Shown: piece by piece, positions 1 to 12,700 of the stretch
Layout of the letters: each line of letters starts with the position of its first letter
Numbering within the stretch: the stretch's first letter is position 1
NCBI RefSeq assembly: GCF_964355755.1
Contig: NC_092675.1
Location: 875,001-939,000, forward strand
DNA: 64,000 bases
Direction: 5' to 3'
DNA from: Antedon mediterranea
Taxonomy: Eukaryota; Echinodermata; Crinoidea; Comatulida; Antedonidae
Position numbers and translations under genes: made by a program
Notes under the pieces: generated by a model
Told to the model about the DNA's origin: nothing
The model's input: only the letters and a program-made list of their open reading frames with translations
The model's database searches: none

Positions 1-1007
1 CCTTCTTCAGCTGAGACTATTTCTTTTCTCGTTCAACTGAAACAATTTCGTTTCTTGATGCAATTTTTGAAATTCAGTATTTTGTACATGACAAGGATGT
101 TTGTAGCAATAGTTGCACGTTCATGTAAAACAATTCACAAAAGACATCAAGAATGCCCACCAAGGGATGTGTGGGGGTTATGGAATATGCACTACTAACT
201 GTACACTTCTGATTCACCTGATCCATTTTATATTATACCATGATAGTTTTACTAAATTTTTTACTTTACTTGTCCATCCTATTGTAAATCTAATATACAA
301 TCTTAAATACTATACATGATAAGATAAATACGGTTTTAATATTATGACAAAAACTCCAAAGAAAATCTAAATTGAAAAATAAGATAAAACAATATATTTA
401 ATTAATACACTAATATTTACTTTTAGTACCAGTAAGCCTTTTTTTCAAAGGCAAACATTTATTCAACCAATACTGTAGATCATACACATATAATAGATTT
501 GTATAGATAATTATTATTTCTATTAATATGACAAATAGTCATTCAATCACCACCACTTACATGTGTTTTTTAAATCACCAGCTCAAACATTCAAAGATCA
601 TTACAAACTTTATTATATTATGTTTTGTTTTATAGTTAAGCATAATAATGATATTACTTAACAGGTGTTCAGTAAATGATGCTAACATAGTTTTTTGCAA
701 AGTGAGGATACAAAATAGCACAGTTCAGAAATGTATGCATTAATAATAGCAACCTTTTGTTTCAAATGAATGTAAAATCGACCAAATGTAATCCTAATTA
801 GGAATGGAATGGTGTGTACTAGGCTTTCATTTTCATAGTCGAAAGTTCCACAATCAACAAATTAATTATTACGGAACTAGGAGGCCTACTTTTAAGTAAC
901 CCCCTACTTGTCCCGAAAGATGTACTAGGTTCTTTAAAGTGTTCATGAGCATTTTGTATACTCTGGACCTACGGTTTATAGTACTTATTCGAGAAGACTC
1001 GTTCTAC
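1..1007. other. AT-rich noncoding stretch
   Basis: No exon, RNA gene or clear repeat is seen. Reading frames are short and of low-complexity composition. GC rises slightly towards 840-1000, just before a tRNA-like SINE piece. Confidence 0.5.
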
Positions 1008-1009
1008 CA

Positions 1010-1106
1010 CTAGAACCATGGAGTGAGTGAACCTCAAACCCTTGCCGATATGCATACATATTATCGTTCCACTTTCTAAACCACTTGGCCACTCAATCAT
1101 GAATGC
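1010..1106 (-). repeat. tRNA-derived SINE fragment (Leu/Ser-like head)
   Basis: On the minus strand this reads like a tRNA head. A box A-like GAGTGGCCAAGTGGTTTAGA is followed about 40 bases later by a box B-like GAGGTTCACTC. The TGGCCAAGTGGTT start resembles Leu or Ser tRNAs. The acceptor and anticodon stems do not close cleanly, so this is a retroposed, decayed SINE and not a tRNA gene. A short minus-strand reading frame over it has no recognisable protein. Confidence 0.5.
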
Positions 1107-1282
1107 GCAGATGAATCTTTTGTATAAAATTACTTTGTATGGTCTGAAACACAAGATCACTATTCTTTAACTGTAAACTTTGTGTGGACAGAGATATTTT
1201 TATCTTTTATTGAACAAATATATGGTGTTATACTTCAAGCATATTTGTGTTTAACAGAAGAAAAAAACACAAATGAGTCTCA

Positions 1283-2189
1283 GGGTCTGTTTCTGCTGAA
1301 AAAATCAAAATAATCGATTTTTTCCAGTCACCGCAAACCACAAAAATAATCGCGTTGCAATTGAAAATTGCTACGACTTTAATCGGTTATTCAGGTAATC
1401 GGTTTTTAAAATCACGTCATCATTCCCCCACAGCGCAGTTCAAGTTATGAAAGGCCGATGAGAGTTGGTTTGTTTACATCCTATCGCTGCCTAAAACTCT
1501 CACATGTAGGATTAAAAATTACTCTTACGTAAAGCTTTATTATTTCTAAAATAAACATCTAGGCCTACTACCGTACCACATACAACAGAATAATGATGTT
1601 ATATTAATAAGGACACGTCGGCGAAAAAAGTTCGTTTCGCCGTTCGTTGGTTCTACCTTCGGCCTGCTAGGCCTAGAGGCTATTATATTTCTACCGAAAC
1701 AAGTCAACAGACAACAGGCCTACTAACAAATGACATGTAAAACATCGTTAGCCTGAACTGGTGGTATGTAACGGGTGTACTTGTAACACAGAATCCCGGA
1801 GTCTCTCGGTATAATTCTCCCCCACAAAATAATAAAACTCAAATGTTTAACATTTGATTTTTATTCGGTCTCCATCGCGATCGTGGTTTTGCTGATCGTC
1901 GTCGATATCGCGCAAATAAACAGCATGCTTTGTGACGTGAATAAGTTTGTCATACTCTAGAGGTCAAAGTGAGGTCAATAATCGCTATTTGTGTTGCAGC
2001 TCAAAACTGCTCCGCAATAATCGGTTAAAACAAGAAATAATCGATTAAAACACGCAATGGATTGAGTGTTTTTAATCGGTTATTTTTAATCGGTTATTTT
2101 ATTTTGCGCCGTTTCTGCTGCCCAAAAATAATCGATTAAAAAAATAAACGGTTAATAATCGATTATTTCTGCTCAGCAGAAACAGGCCC
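1283..2189. mobile_element. PIF/Harbinger-like non-autonomous DNA transposon, copy 1
   Basis: The left end is GGGTCTGTTTCTGCTG. The right end, read inverted, is GGGCCTGTTTCTGCTG, giving a 16-bp terminal inverted repeat with one mismatch. The element is flanked by a direct TCA at 1280-1282 and 2190-2192. A GGGCCTGTTT-type terminus with a 3-bp duplication is typical of PIF/Harbinger (Tourist-like) elements, although TWA is more usual than TCA. Both ends carry many copies of AATCGATTA/AATCGGTTA-type motifs in both orientations. A second terminus-like CCGTTTCTGCTGCC lies inside the right end near 2109. No transposase frame is visible, so the element is non-autonomous. Confidence 0.75.
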
Positions 2190-2438
2190 TCAGTTGACAG
2201 TACTGTTTATAAAAATGGTATGTTAGAATGTTTACATGACAGAATTACAGTTTATTCATTATATGCTATGGTGTAACAGAATGTTTTAATTAAATTTGAA
2301 TATTATGCAGTGAGACATTTGACATTTGAATTCTATGAATTCTGTATAACTACAACAACTCAAGCTTGTGTGTTGAATTTTGCTGCATGTACTATGGCTA
2401 CTCAGAGCGAACCTTTCTCTTTATGATAAGCATATTAA

Positions 2439-2748
2439 AGCGTGGTTCTTCCTAGCAACGCAACGCAGTGTAATTGATGCAACATAAGAAAATTGCAATA
2501 ATTTCCCCAAATCAAACCTACTTGGTTGCGTCAGTGTGTGTTTCCTTGACTTGGTTCACCCCACATACTTAACTACGCGCTTTAGTATTATGTTTCTTTT
2601 GTGCATTGCTGTATGATGGTAAAATGAATTGATTTCGCGTAGCGACTGTTTGCAGCACTGTTGCGCCATCGGTTTCCTCTTGCCATTATGCAATATGGCA
2701 CTTTGCGTTAATACATCGTTGTGTTGCGTTGCTAATAAGAACCTCGCT
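2439..2748. mobile_element. MITE with ~33-bp inverted repeats, TTAA-flanked
   Basis: The left end begins AGCGTGGTTCTTCCTAGCAA. The right end, read inverted, begins AGCGAGGTTCTTATTAGCAA, and the similarity continues about 10 bp further in. TTAA stands directly outside both ends (2435-2438 and 2749-2752), as expected for piggyBac or Kolobok target duplication. A minus-strand frame of about 66 codons over the right half is incidental. There is no transposase. Confidence 0.65.
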
Positions 2749-2944
2749 TTAAACATCTGAACTACAAGATAATTATTAAATCTGAAAAAAATGTTGGTAA
2801 CAGTAGCTAGATGTCAAATGAGATACAAAATGGAATAAATATAATGCTAAATCAAATCGTAAACAAATTTCTAAAAACATTCTTAGTTATTATTACTATT
2901 ATCAATTTTCATAAAAGGTTTAAGAAAAGATTAATTATAATTAT

Positions 2945-3065
2945 TTTAAGTCAGTCAGATGGTTTCCTCTACTCTGAATAGTAGTGAATACTCACTATGA
3001 GTAGGATTTGAACCTCTGACTTCCAGATTACTATAGGTCATATCTCTAGACCACATACAGTAGTT
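2945..3065 (-). repeat. tRNA-derived SINE
   Basis: On the minus strand, TGTGGTCTAGAGATATGACC (box A region) is followed by GAGGTTCAAATCC (a near-perfect box B, near 3008-3020). A tail continues through 2945. The spacing fits a tRNA head. The stems are not intact, so it is read as a SINE. Confidence 0.55.
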
Positions 3066-5980
3066 TGTTCTGATTACTAGGGTTAGCCTTTAAGCTAAAG
3101 AAAGCATCAGGTACTATCACTACCATGATGATACTTTTTTTTTAATGTCAGAGTGTTAAACAAAACTTATGAATATGTGTACAAATAATTTGACCAATTG
3201 TTTTAACCTATAAATTATATCACTACTCATTCATAAGTAATAATCAAGGTAATAAAAATAAAAGTTCTTGGAAGCAAAACAAAACAGAATATCAAAAACT
3301 TGAATGACAAGTGGTTACAGCAATCAGTTGTAACTTTAGTACTGACCAAATGTCTGCAAATACTGCAGTTAAAACATAATTACTTTCCAAATAATTTTAC
3401 ATTACAACAAAAACTGTGATTTGAACAGTAAAAATAACTAATGATAATTAAAATTATTCTATTATTTAATATATCAATATATAGTTACAAATATTGAAAA
3501 CAAGTCTATCATCATTATTATACAGTGCTGTCTTTTGGAGTAAATTAAATTACTATATTCATATTCTCAGTTACAAACTAGAAAACAAACTAATGTAAAA
3601 TAAAGTCTATCATCAGTGAGTTAAAGCATTATAATTTATATGAATTTTGAGAGTGAATACTCTAAATCAATGATAAATGATGCGGTAGTCTGGGCATGGT
3701 TTCAGCCAGGCTGTCTTGCAAAACAAACAACATAATTGTGGTCTTAATTGCCTCATGTTATGTCACTTTACAGTGTGTATTTACTGCCTATGTAAATACA
3801 CTTGTAATAAATTAGTATAATTATATTCATTGTGCCATAAATGAATTATGAGGTAAGCAATTAATTAATTAGTTTGATCTGCCCTAATCTACAGTGATCT
3901 TTTATAATAATTAATCTATGAAAGTTAATAAGGTCACAATTTATGATTACTGTGGTAAATGAATGCCATTAAAAATTTAGTGACATGTTTGTTACATATG
4001 TCATGTATTAAAATGATATATGATTACATAATAAGTAATGTAAAATTAATTGATATTAATATACAATACATTTTTCTGATATTGATATAGAGGTATTAGT
4101 TAAAATTATCATTATTAATTAGTAAATTAATTCTTCTCAAGCTATTTTACTAGCCGTATTGGATGGGTACCATCTAATTAGTAAATCATGACCTCTCTGC
4201 GACCTGCTTGTGATGTAGAGAACAACGCTGAAAAGTACAGCATTTTCTGTGAAAATTTGTTGTTCTGATGACTGAATGACGAAAGAGGAATAAAAGGATA
4301 ATATTGCAAATCTTAAATTTAATGCTTTTATAATATGGATATATAGTAAATATAATTGCTTTAAAATTTATCATATCATAATCATTATGAATTATTATTC
4401 AAATATTAACATATTATATAAAAGTGAAATTGAATAATTCTGTATTAAAATGACACCAATTTTTAAGAATAATAATAATCAAATACAAGTACAAATACGT
4501 TTATTCATCGAATCAAAATAAACATATTTATATGTACAATATGTGTTTTTTTTTAAAAGAAAATGATGAAATGGGGTAGGTCTCATGAAACCAGAAGGTT
4601 TCTAGGAAAGGGACCTCAGATTAGTTCAATCAAAATAATATTTCAACAGAAAAAAAGAAAATGAGGAGAGAAGACCAAAAAATAGACAAGCTAATTTGTA
4701 TATTAAAATTACTTTTCCAAATAGCCAAATATCCCAACCCAACCAATAACACAGGAAGTGATGTAACCTGTCTACGTGCCAAGTGAAGCATCACTTGGTT
4801 GTCATGGTTATTCTCCTTGTAGACTCTCTGGGAGGCTTGTTGGTTAACTTTTTTCTAGAATTTGAAATCTAAAAATAATTTAGTTTCTGAAGAATGTTTG
4901 TGTTAGATTAAAATGAAATGAATTTTATTTTTCAACAAAAAAAATGATCCATTGTCAGCAAATCGTAGGCCTACATGTTGATAAAAACAACAACACATTA
5001 CATTTATTTGAATATAGAAATATTTCTTAGAAATAAAGTGAAGAAAAAGATTGTTATTGTATGAAATCAAGTCAATCAACTTTTATTTGTTTCAATATAT
5101 TATAATGTAATAAAGTAATATTAAATAACTTATATTATAATATTATCTTACTCTTTGTAGAATAAGAATATGAAAGCAAAATAGTCCTTATATAATAATA
5201 ATAATTAAATAATAAATAATATTTTTTTCAATTATTTTCAAGTCATTTCCTTTTTCCATGTGGCTCTTCCATCATCAATTTATCATTTCCTTTATTACTG
5301 TACACGTTTTATAGATAGCTCATCATCATTAATGATGTCACTATTTTAAACCACTCTGTCACCACCTGACAAAATGCTTTAAAAGTATGAAATACAGTAT
5401 AGTATATCAGGAGCTGATCCTTACAGTGGAGTGCTTACATAACATTAAAGTTAGAAAGGAAAAATAGATATCAAAACGTTTCATTTAGCTTTAAACAGAG
5501 AGGTATAAACCAGTGTCATTTTATGTTAAAATGGTAGCATAATATGACTACCTAGGATAATTAACTGTATATATAAACTGTTGTTTTTGACAACATAATA
5601 ATGGCTAAATCCTGTATATCACTGTACTATTTGTATTCCTGAAATTCTTTAGATTATAAAGGAAGTAATGAGTGCGCCCTCTATAATAGATGTATCATAT
5701 AATCTGACGCTTTAATGCTTTTCTTACTGTACCAAGTTTATTCATTCAATAATGATATTATTATTAGTGGGATATCATTATGCCACTTATTGCATATTAC
5801 CTTGCCTCAAATTGTTAATAATTTAATTAATTATTAATATGAATTTCAAGCATACATTTAATGAAAAGATTATAGGTATTAAATTGATGATACGTATGAG
5901 TGGGAGAGAGAAGGAGAGAAAGGTAAAATATAATAGTAGGGATCATACTAGCATGTTAGAGGCGTAAGAATCATATTGCT
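3066..5980. other. AT-rich noncoding stretch
   Basis: I see no gene here. It holds scattered A/T runs, ATT/AAT microsatellite traces near 5200-5230 and low-complexity sequence. A minus-strand frame at 4186-4374 has a biased composition and no homology I recognise. Confidence 0.5.
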
Positions 5981-5994
5981 TGATTGGATACTTT

Positions 5995-6180
5995 ACTTTC
6001 AATTTCTCGTCCTTTGGATGAGACGTAAAGCTGTTTGTCCTTGCACATACATATTGCACAGAATTTGGTGCACTATTTGGAAAAGAGTAGGAGATGATCT
6101 CATGGTGTGCTGATCATGGTCTTCTTGGAGAACATCCTTGTACTGAAGAGGTCACCTGGTATAACAAAACATTTTTTAAA
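5995..6180 (+). repeat. Probable SINE 3' body fragment
   Basis: The phrase GTCCTTTGGATGAGACGTAA near 6009 resembles a GGATGAGACGT-bearing segment seen in many invertebrate SINE and LINE tails. No tRNA head is attached. The assignment rests on recognition of this short phrase only. Confidence 0.35.
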
Positions 6181-6290
6181 ATCAAAATTTATGTAATGTA
6201 GTAAAGAAAAGAACCTCTGAAGAGGTCATCTAGCATAAAAAATATTTAAAAAAATAAAAATTAAATAAAATTTAGTAAAGAAAAAAGCCA
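6143..6290 (+). repeat. Tandem duplication, ~74-bp period, diverged
   Basis: CTGAAGAGGTCACCTGGTAT at 6143 recurs as CTGAAGAGGTCATCTAGCAT at 6217. Each copy is followed by an A-rich stretch and then TTTAGTAAAGAAAA or TGTAGTAAAGAAAA. There are two copies. Confidence 0.6.
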
Positions 6291-7337
6291 GGTATACAAA
6301 TAGAAAAAAAATAATAGACTATTGGTAGACAGATGGTAGTATTAGCTTTAAGTTTGTTTTGTAAATGTTGGCATTTACCATGTTACCTAGATCTTGAATC
6401 AGGTTCAAGCTATGTTACTAACCACATTATATTATTAATAACATAAAAAAATCAGTTGTTGAATGTTTTGACATAGAGTTTAAGGTAGTATTTACACTTT
6501 AGGAAATCATAAGTTTCCTTGCCTACCATCCCATGTGTAAAAAGCAGCTGAAGGTGTTTTTCATACGCTGTTTTTCATTTTGTCTTGTTGTATTGTTAAT
6601 CAAGAAGTTCAACTTTCACATAAATATTACAATTAATACAGGATAGAAAGTAGACAAAACTATGTCAAATTGAGTAGGATGAACACTATTTGAATTAAAT
6701 CCATGTTTTACAGGTTTTGACAAAAGAAAGGAACAGACAGAATATTCCAAAATTGATTCTTGGCAACAAGTGGTTAAAACAACCATTTGCATTTTTTATT
6801 TCTATATACTATAGTACAACAGAACATTTTTCTAAAAAATGGGTGTTATTCTTGTGTTTACAATAAAATGTTATTTTAATAGCAGTAACTTCAAATAAGT
6901 TAAACCAAACACCTTTTTCTTTCACAAACATTGTTTAAATGGCTTCCATTCTATTGTGTAGTTTTACACTTATGTTCACAAGTTAATTTTATTACTAATG
7001 GAGATAGTGATCTTTATTTAAACACACTACTGTATTTAATAACTTATTTTCTGGCGTCACAATTTCACAAGGTTTACTGTGTTACTCTACTATTTTCAGT
7101 GCAAATTTTACTATTATATTTTCACGTGTGGATTTCAGTTTTGTCATATCCTAACTTTTGTTGAAAGGAGAAAAAAAAGTGACAGGTGACAAGGTATAGA
7201 CAGATTGATTAGGATGTTTCATTACTTCATTAATTATATCTTGTCTAATTCATTATGTAACCTGATTAAGTATTGTTCACAGTTATTACACATACATAAC
7301 CTTAAGGATTGGAAACATAAAGGCAATAAAGTGGATA

Positions 7338-7523
7338 CAGTCAACTCTCCCAATACCGGACACCTTTGGGCCGGCCAAATAAGTCTGGTTTTCCGGAAAG
7401 TCTGGTATTCGGAATGTGTTTTTAATGGTAAATATAAATTTGGGACCTTTTGGTCCTCAAAAAAAGTCTGGTATTGGGAGAGTTTCTGGTTTTCAGAGAG
7501 TCCGGTATTGGAAGAGTTGACTG
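7338..7523. mobile_element. pogo/Tigger-like MITE (Tc1/mariner superfamily)
   Basis: A 186-bp element lies between TA dinucleotides (7336-7337 and 7524-7525). The left end is CAGTCAACTCTCCCAATACC. The right end, read inverted, is CAGTCAACTCTTCCAATACC, continuing GGA. CAGT..ACTCTC..AATNCCGA termini with TA duplication are characteristic of pogo/Tigger/jerky-type elements. Internal repeats of the TCTGGTATTCGG type make it largely self-complementary. This explains the overlapping frames on both strands (about 115 and 120 codons), which are not genes. Confidence 0.8.
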
Positions 7524-8084
7524 TATTTGATAATAGGATTTTTTTTTTGTAGAAAAATGTACATACTGTATAATTGAGGAAAATATACAATAACAAATAT
7601 ATATTTTTTTTAATAGTTCGAAACTAACAGAACAGATGAGTCAATCATAATAATATAATGTGCACAATAATTTGGTATAATATAATTTAACTTTACTAAA
7701 TTTCCTATCTTTTAAAACTATGAAAACCATCTAAACAACATTACAACATTCACACACAAACAATTCTGTTAATGTTATATTAATAGGTAATTGTGGATGT
7801 TGTCTCAGTTTATTCTGCTGAATAAATTTCATTGAAATTAATTATTCGATAGAATGAGTTCAAAATTTGTTTGGGCATCGCAATTAAATACCTCAGGCCA
7901 AGATTGTTCTAAATAACTGTAAATATTGATTACTAATCAAAGATGTTCACATGTGAAGATAATGTCTAATTTATTTTCTAAGCAAGTGCTCATAATATTT
8001 CCACTAACTTATAGTATTCTAGAAATTTAGAAGAGGTTTTTGGTGTTTTTACCGGCTGTTTGGGGCAATGAAAACTCAGGATGG

Positions 8085-8310
8085 TAGTGGGCTGTAGCTT
8101 GGTGGTCAACACGCTTGTCTTCCAATCATAAAGTCCAGGGTTCAATCTCAGGACTTCTTCTGCTGGACACTCTCTAACTTCAAATGAAACATAGGGTATT
8201 TACATAAACTGCGCAAGTCTGGAAAAAACTTCTGGAAAACAATAGCTAAACCATACCATTTGTCAATTTTATTTACTTGTTGTTGTTGTTGACAATAAAG
8301 GGATGATACT
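8085..8310 (+). repeat. tRNA-derived SINE (Gly-like head), full-length candidate
   Basis: Box A TAGCTTGGTGG and box B GGTTCAATCTC are spaced as in a tRNA. The anticodon region GCTTGTCTTCCAATC resembles tRNA-Gly(UCC). A non-tRNA body follows, ending in a short TTG repeat and ACAATAAAGGGATGAT, which looks like a SINE 3' tail. Related copies lie at 9640-9735 and 31081-31149, both inverted. Confidence 0.65.
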
Positions 8311-9476
8311 ATCTTGAACTTAAGTTAAGTTACAATTACTATAGTTAGATTATAAAGTAAAATAAAACATAATCAGAAAGTTTGGTCACAAATTAAAAAT
8401 ACTACAAATTTGATTTTAAATTTAATTCTACAATTTCCTTCTGGTTTTCATTATTCATTAAGTATACTGTCCAATTTTAATATTCAAGGTTTTTTATTTT
8501 CTATATAGGGCCAAATTGAACAAGATATCGGTCACCAAGGATACACAGATTGTGATAAAAGCCAAACGATCCAACGATCAGTTTGACAAAACATTTTTTT
8601 TTCTAAAATTGTTTAAAAGAGTTATTGTTATGTTGTAAATTTTAAATATCCTACCAACAATACATTTATACCGACTATGCGCTTGTACAGCATAAAACTA
8701 TAAATCAGACGTCAATGTGATTTCTTCACTTGTGGTAATACCCAAGTATAAAATTGAACAATTGGTTAGGAAACAGCAGTTGTAACATGGATGCTTGTTT
8801 AAATATACGGTATAGTGGTTTGATTTGTGTTTTTAGTTTATAAAATGTTGTTATAAATTAAATATCTTAGCCAACAACCATTTCCTATCAGTTTTTAACA
8901 TTAATGTTCAAAATAAGATATCTTTAAAATGATTAAAAATAGTCATCTGACATGGATGCTGTCTGCCCTAGTTTTTAGAATTACCACCAAGTTGTGATGC
9001 TTCCAGAAAGATCGAGGGAGGGAAATGCAGCGTAAGAATTTGCCACAAGGGACTCGTGAACTTAGGCGTCTTCACCAGGGATACCTTCCAATGATGTATC
9101 CAGGATCAGAGGCTAATATACGCTTTGTTAGGCCAAAGGGGTGTTAGGCTTAGAAAGTAAGGCCAAAGGGGAGTTAGCTTAGAAAGCATTATGCCAATTA
9201 AGGGTAGCATTAATATTGCAGTTTATTGCATTGATAACGTCAACAATTATGTATTGATTGTTTTTCAATTGACCACGTGGCTAAGTAATTGTTAGCAATA
9301 CTAAACAGTATTTTGTAACTTACTCTATCATACATATACTATACAATACTGACGTCTTAAGATATAAATTTATTTGAATTGCTTAAGATAAAGATAGATG
9401 TTAAATTTACCAATACAAATACAAACTTTAAAAGAGAGATCAGAAAAATATACTATCATGTGCTAACTTTAAGGCT

Positions 9477-9621
9477 TAAAGCTCTGTCTACACTATCAAA
9501 CATTATGTGACAAAACAATGTGATGTGCCCATAGTATATGGACATGATGATGTCATATCACTACCGTATTTGGACATCACACTTTTTTGTCAACTAGTTT
9601 GATAGTGTAGACAGAGCTTTA
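9477..9621. mobile_element. MITE, AGCTCTGTCTACAC family, copy 1
   Basis: The left AGCTCTGTCTACACTATCAA mirrors the right end TTGATAGTGTAGACAGAGCT, an almost perfect terminal inverted repeat of about 22 bp. TTAA precedes the left end and TTAG follows the right, suggesting a TTAA target. The interior contains GATGTGCCCATA and GACATGATGATGTCAT, shared with the copy at 51.6 kb in inverted order. Confidence 0.75.
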
Positions 9622-9639
9622 GGGAGTGGAGTAGGGACA

Positions 9640-9735
9640 GTCATAGTTTACAAACCTGGCACTAGGTCAGCATTGAACTCTGGACCTTGGGATTGGATGA
9701 CCAGAACATTATAATTACCAAGCTACAGCTCCAAA
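9640..9735 (-). repeat. tRNA-derived SINE (Gly-like head), partial
   Basis: On the minus strand, GAGCTGTAGCTTGGTAA (box A), CATCCAATCCCAAGGTCC and AGTTCAATGCT (decayed box B) match the SINE at 8085. It sits about 20 bp from the preceding MITE. Confidence 0.6.
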
Positions 9736-9739
9736 ATAT

Positions 9740-12700
9740 TCTACTTGTGGTCACTTTTGAAACCACCTGTTTTATTTGAAATTCTGTATCTGTCTGTTAT
9801 GATGTTATACCACTTCAATTATCACTCCTAAGGCTTGCATATTAAAGATATAGCGTGATGATAAAATATTGCTATTATTAAAAATCTAATACACTTACTG
9901 TTATTTTGTGCTATAAAGTGGTATTGTTACTGTAAGTGTATTAATCAACATATAGCTTTTTTACCTCACAATGTAAAGTGTTCTCTAAGTGGTAATTAAT
10001 ATACGTTATTCATGAAATATGCTCCGTCACTAGCGTATAGATTTCATCCTAGTCTAATGGAAACTGTCATTTTCATACACCATGGAAACAAAGCTGTGGG
10101 AATAATGGTTCTGTTAGTTGCCATGGAAAATATGCCAAGGGAATTGAGATTTATTTAATGTAATATATTTTGTTAAATGGTTATCTTTCATTTCTATCTA
10201 ATCCAAGGTTTTCATGATTAAATGTGTTACTTTGTAATTACATAGATATTGTAATATATTTCATGGTATTGTAAAGTTCATAAACATTAAAATCAATACT
10301 AAATTTACATATTTCTATAAATGCGTAAAATACAGTTTATTTATTACTTTTACTTTCAAAATTTTACACTTAGAGAGCGTACGATTTGCGACCATCAATT
10401 ATTGACTTCGTCATGTTAATTCATTGTTCGGGGAAATTGGACCATATTCTCTCGTTACCAACCTTTACACAGTTTTGATCATTTCTGCTGGTCCAGGTGC
10501 TGAAATTTGCTCATCTATGACACCTTCTATTAATCGTAACAGTACTGCAATATCACATTACTGGTCCAGATGATTATGAAATATACCGACACCATACCGG
10601 AATATTGTGAGCGAAGATTTTTCAAGTAGAAAACCATGGTTCCCACTGCTATAATGCAGTTCAGTCCTGTGAGAAGAGATATGATGTACGGTACTGGTGT
10701 GGTACCTCTTTAAAGTATAACACTGTACCTGTTTCGAGGGCACTATTTTTAAAATACTGCCTTGCAATGTTATATTACCTATTTTTTCATGGCATGTGAA
10801 TGAAGTTTGATATTTGCAAAATTTTTCATACTATAATTTTGTAGACACAACAATTTAACATGAAGCATACATTTGTGATTCCATTGCACTAATACACGAT
10901 CAACAGTATAATTCAAAACTACACTCATCTAGAATCAGCGTCTGACAAATGATCATCGCTGTAATCCACACCAGATCTAGATGTTTATCCCCTCGCATGT
11001 TGTTTAAGACACATGCGATTACATTAGGCTCAGCGGATTGGTCAGTTGTAAGCCTGCAAGATTTTCAGTACTTGGTGTCATTTAAAGTGTACATAGTATG
11101 TAATAAACATACCCTGATTGTGGATTTCAAGAATCATAAGAGAGATTTTTAAATGATATAGATGATGCATGTATTATTGTTGCTTGGACTGGATTGTTAT
11201 GATTCCGCCTTCTACATATTCTTTTATTGTCAAATCAAAATTACAAAAAATGAAATAAGACTGATGATAGACATTGGCACCAAAGTTAATTGAATTACTG
11301 TAGTGTAACAAAGTCCTACATAAATAATCATAAATTGAATACATTATATATTATGTATAAATAATAATATTTATATTGATTCTTATTTTTGTTTGTTATT
11401 GTACTGCCCCCATATGCACACAAACTATACTGCGTGTAGTTGCACTTTGACTTCTCATTGCTGTCACAAATGAAATTGTTTAATTGAAAACAATGGTTTA
11501 CTGTACTTCAAATTAATTTCATTAAATTATTGTTTTTGCAGACATCTGGAAGATGATGATAATTGTTAATCCAAAGAGATAACGTGTTTATGATTGGACA
11601 GTATTCTGTTGAACCATTTTAAAGGTAAAATCTTAATCTTGTTTAGTATCGATATTTAAAAAAAGTCTCAAGCAACATCTTTTTACTTCTTTTTTTGGTA
11701 GGATAGGATAGACAGATGCCTCTGTTCCAGCAAGCTCTCATGGGAGCTTCAAAGTGCTGGAGAACGGTGTGGTGTAAATGGTTCCTTTGCTTTTAATTTT
11801 TTGGTTATATCTATTCTTAGGATATTTTTGTGTGTAACATTGTATTAGGTTAATTTAGTCCTGTGTAAAATCCAGTATACAGCGGCTGCTAAAAACTCTA
11901 CCCGACATTTTATCTTTATTGCTTCGTAGCTGCGCGTTGCGATGAGGTATTGTGTTTTGATCGCAATCATAGAGCAGGTATTCGGCCAGGTACAATATTT
12001 GGTTAATATGTAATTACCTAGTAAATTTTCTACAATTATATGCCACACATTTTAATTAAAATGTGCTTATTAGTATTTATGAGTTGTTGGTATTTGGTTG
12101 CTCATTGGTGATCTTAAGCAGACATGAACTCACTTGATGAAGTGAAGTTTCATCTGTTCTTAGAACTTGTTTCTTGTACAGTACCGTATTAATCATCGTT
12201 GTCAATAATTCCACTGACCCTAATGCCTTTTCATAAACTAGTAACAGGAATAACCAGTTTATTTCTTCTTGGTAGTATACAATCTCTCAACACTTATTCG
12301 AGCAGATTAGTTTATGTATTTTTTAAATTCTTCATTTTTATTATTTTAAAACCTGATTTGAATGATATTTCGTGACAGAAATGACTAGGGATTGTAATCT
12401 TGAGTGAGCAAATGTACAGTACTTGAAACTGTCAGAATGTCCATTGGCTGAGGGCGCCATGATGATAGGTTCAAGGCTAAATGTAAGCGGTATTCTTTAC
12501 ACTAGAGGTGTCTGGCATATGGCTGTCTCAGCGGTCATCTCCCGTTCATCTTCAGATCGTTATCTGTCATTTCCCTCGAATGTCCAGTAGTAAAGTATTT
12601 TGAACTCTGTAAACAGTTATTGTCCCAGGAGAAATAATAAACTAATTTGATTTAACTGTCTTGCTTAAGTAATAATAGTATATTATAGACCTTGTCAATT

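Noticed and set aside
3000-3062. Functional tRNA genes at the box A/B-bearing sites (1.0, 3.0, 8.1, 9.7, 24.6, 31.1 kb)
   Set aside because: Promoter boxes are present, but acceptor and anticodon stems do not pair properly and most sit in longer SINE bodies.
7205-7596. Overlapping 115- and 120-codon frames on opposite strands
   Set aside because: Both cover a self-complementary pogo-like MITE. No domain is recognisable.
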